A stretch of DNA of 7,507 bases, taken from assembly GCA_964486395.1 (NCBI GenBank), contig CAZALP010000022.1, positions 1 to 7,507 on the forward strand. The letters are read 5' to 3'. This document shows positions 6,370-7,507 of the stretch, piece by piece. The DNA is from CAYYJV01 sp964486395 (GTDB taxonomy: Bacteria; Patescibacteriota; Minisyncoccia; Minisyncoccales; MHMH01). The notes below the pieces were generated by a model that was given only the letters and a program-made list of their open reading frames with translations, did not search any database and had not been told where the DNA came from. Each line of letters starts with the position of its first letter. Position 1 is the first letter of the stretch. The position numbers were made by a program, and so were the translations under genes.

Positions 6370-7507
6370 ATGATCGATATTAAATTTATCCGGCAGAATT
6401 CGGAAAAAGTTAAAGAGGGAATTAAGAAGAAAGGAATCAAAGTAGATATTGATCGGCTTTTGGAATTGGATGAAAAAAAGCGGGAATATCTTCAAAAAAT
6501 AGAGGCCTTAAAGGCTGAGCAGAACAAATTGGGTAAAGACGATATTGAGGAGGGTAGGGAAATAAAGGCGCGGATTAAAATAATTGAGCCGGAATTGGCA
6601 GATGTCGATAAAAAGTTGGAAATTTTAATGCGCCAGATTCCTAATTTACCCCTGCCAGAAGTGCCGGTAGGCAAAGACGAAAAAGATAATGTGGTTTTAA
6701 GAGAGTGGGGCAAAAAACCGAAATTTAGCTTTAAGCCCAAGGATTATCTGGAGATTGCCGAACCTCTGGATTTAATAGATGTAAAGAGAGCAGCCAATGC
6801 TTCGGGTACGAGGTTTGGATACCTGAAGGGGAGCGCGGCTTTGCTGGAAATAGCTTTGGTTAATTTAGCTTTTGATGTTTTAGGTAAGGAAAAGTTTATT
6901 CCGGTGATTCCCCCCGTCATGCTGAAGCCCGAAATGATGGAGGCTATGGGATATACGGAAAGAGGGAGCGAGGAAATTTATTACATTGAAAAAGATAAAC
7001 TCTATTTAGTTGGTACTTCGGAGCAAAGCATCGGAGCTATGCATTCGGGAGAAATTCTTGATGAAAGAATGCTGCCTTTGAGATATGTTGGTTTTTCCAC
7101 CTGTTTCAGGAGAGAGGCGGGAGCTTATGGCAAAGATACCCGGGGAATTTTAAGAGTGCATCAATTTGACAAAGCGGAAATGTTCAGTTTTTGCCATCCG
7201 AATAAATCAAAAGAAGAGCATAGGTTTTTCTTAAAAATGGAAGAAAAACTGATGCAGCAGCTTAATCTTCCTTACCGAGTGGTGAATATTTGTACTGGCG
7301 ACCTGGGAGATCCTGCTGCCGCCAAGTACGACATTGAAGCTTGGATGCCGGGGCAGAATTGCTACCGGGAGACTCACTCCACTTCCAGCTGCACCGATTA
7401 TCAGGCTCGAAGATTAAATATCCGCTATCGTGATTCCAAAACCAAAAAGCTGGAATTCGTTCATACTTTGAACGGTACCGCTTTCGCTATCGGCCGAATG
7501 CTAATAG
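6370..7507 (+). CDS. serS: Seryl-tRNA synthetase, 3' end beyond window
   Basis: SerRS charges tRNA-Ser with serine. From ATG 6370 the frame is open to the window edge, giving 379 residues of an expected ~420. The N-terminal antiparallel coiled-coil arm (about 28-88, ending RQIPN) contacts the long variable arm of tRNA-Ser; its tip is about 13 residues shorter than in E. coli. The class II core shows the serine-site block VGTSEQ (214-219), motif 2 with STCFRREAG and KDTRGILRVHQFDKAEMF (243-272), ETHSTSSCTDYQARR (334-348), and motif 3 TLNGTAFAIGR (366-376). The TSEQ and STCFR...RVHQF wording is closer to actinobacterial and eukaryotic cytosolic SerRS than to the TAEVP...RQHQF form of E. coli. 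No Shine-Dalgarno and no clear promoter precede it, so it is probably transcribed with lysS and rdgB, 31 nt after the latter. Confidence 0.95.
   Translation, partial: MIDIKFIRQNSEKVKEGIKKKGIKVDIDRLLELDEKKREYLQKIEALKAEQNKLGKDDIEEGREIKARIKIIEPELADVDKKLEILMRQIPNLPLPEVPVGKDEKDNVVLREWGKKPKFSFKPKDYLEIAEPLDLIDVKRAANASGTRFGYLKGSAALLEIALVNLAFDVLGKEKFIPVIPPVMLKPEMMEAMGYTERGSEEIYYIEKDKLYLVGTSEQSIGAMHSGEILDERMLPLRYVGFSTCFRREAGAYGKDTRGILRVHQFDKAEMFSFCHPNKSKEEHRFFLKMEEKLMQQLNLPYRVVNICTGDLGDPAAAKYDIEAWMPGQNCYRETHSTSSCTDYQARRLNIRYRDSKTKKLEFVHTLNGTAFAIGRMLI

Overview
The window is a housekeeping stretch with every gene on the + strand. It holds the 3' part of a ribosomal RNA operon (23S end and complete 5S), then mreC - short mreD-like gene - PBP2 (cell elongation), then greA (transcription), then lysS - rdgB-like gene - serS (translation and nucleotide-pool cleaning). 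serS runs off the right edge. The gaps are short and no stretch over 300 bases lacks a gene.

The organism looks like a bacterium of the Candidate Phyla Radiation (Patescibacteria), most likely a parcubacterium-type lineage. This is an inference from combined traits, not from a database match. The traits are a half-length MreD, a PBP2 with a long charged cytoplasmic extension, trimmed LysRS and SerRS, a divergent RdgB/HAM1 protein, no Shine-Dalgarno sequence before any of the seven genes, and an AT-rich filler repeat at the lysS/rdgB junction. Stops are TAA, with TGA for lysS, and no in-frame TGA is read through. That argues against the UGA=Gly code of Gracilibacteria and Absconditabacteria.

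Layout. Bases 1-~657 are 23S domains V-VI with an intact peptidyl-transferase centre and sarcin-ricin loop. Bases 711-817 are a compact 5S rRNA wrapped in a long outer stem that ends in a T-run, so 5S maturation and termination appear merged. Bases 861-3778 are the elongation genes, starting just behind a consensus TATAAT. Bases 3793-4352 are a greA unit with its own TTGACA promoter and a clear intrinsic terminator. Bases 4382-7507 are lysS, the overlapping rdgB-like gene and serS, probably cotranscribed.

MreC, MreD and PBP2 belong to the elongasome that makes side-wall peptidoglycan, but neither mreB nor rodA is next to them. GreA rescues backtracked RNA polymerase, LysRS and SerRS charge tRNAs, and the RdgB-like enzyme removes damaged purine NTPs. 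I found no mobile element, CRISPR, toxin-antitoxin or defence locus, and no evidence of an undescribed multi-gene system. The points worth following are structural: reduced proteins, apparent leaderless starts, the 5S/terminator hybrid and the repeat at the lysS/rdgB boundary.
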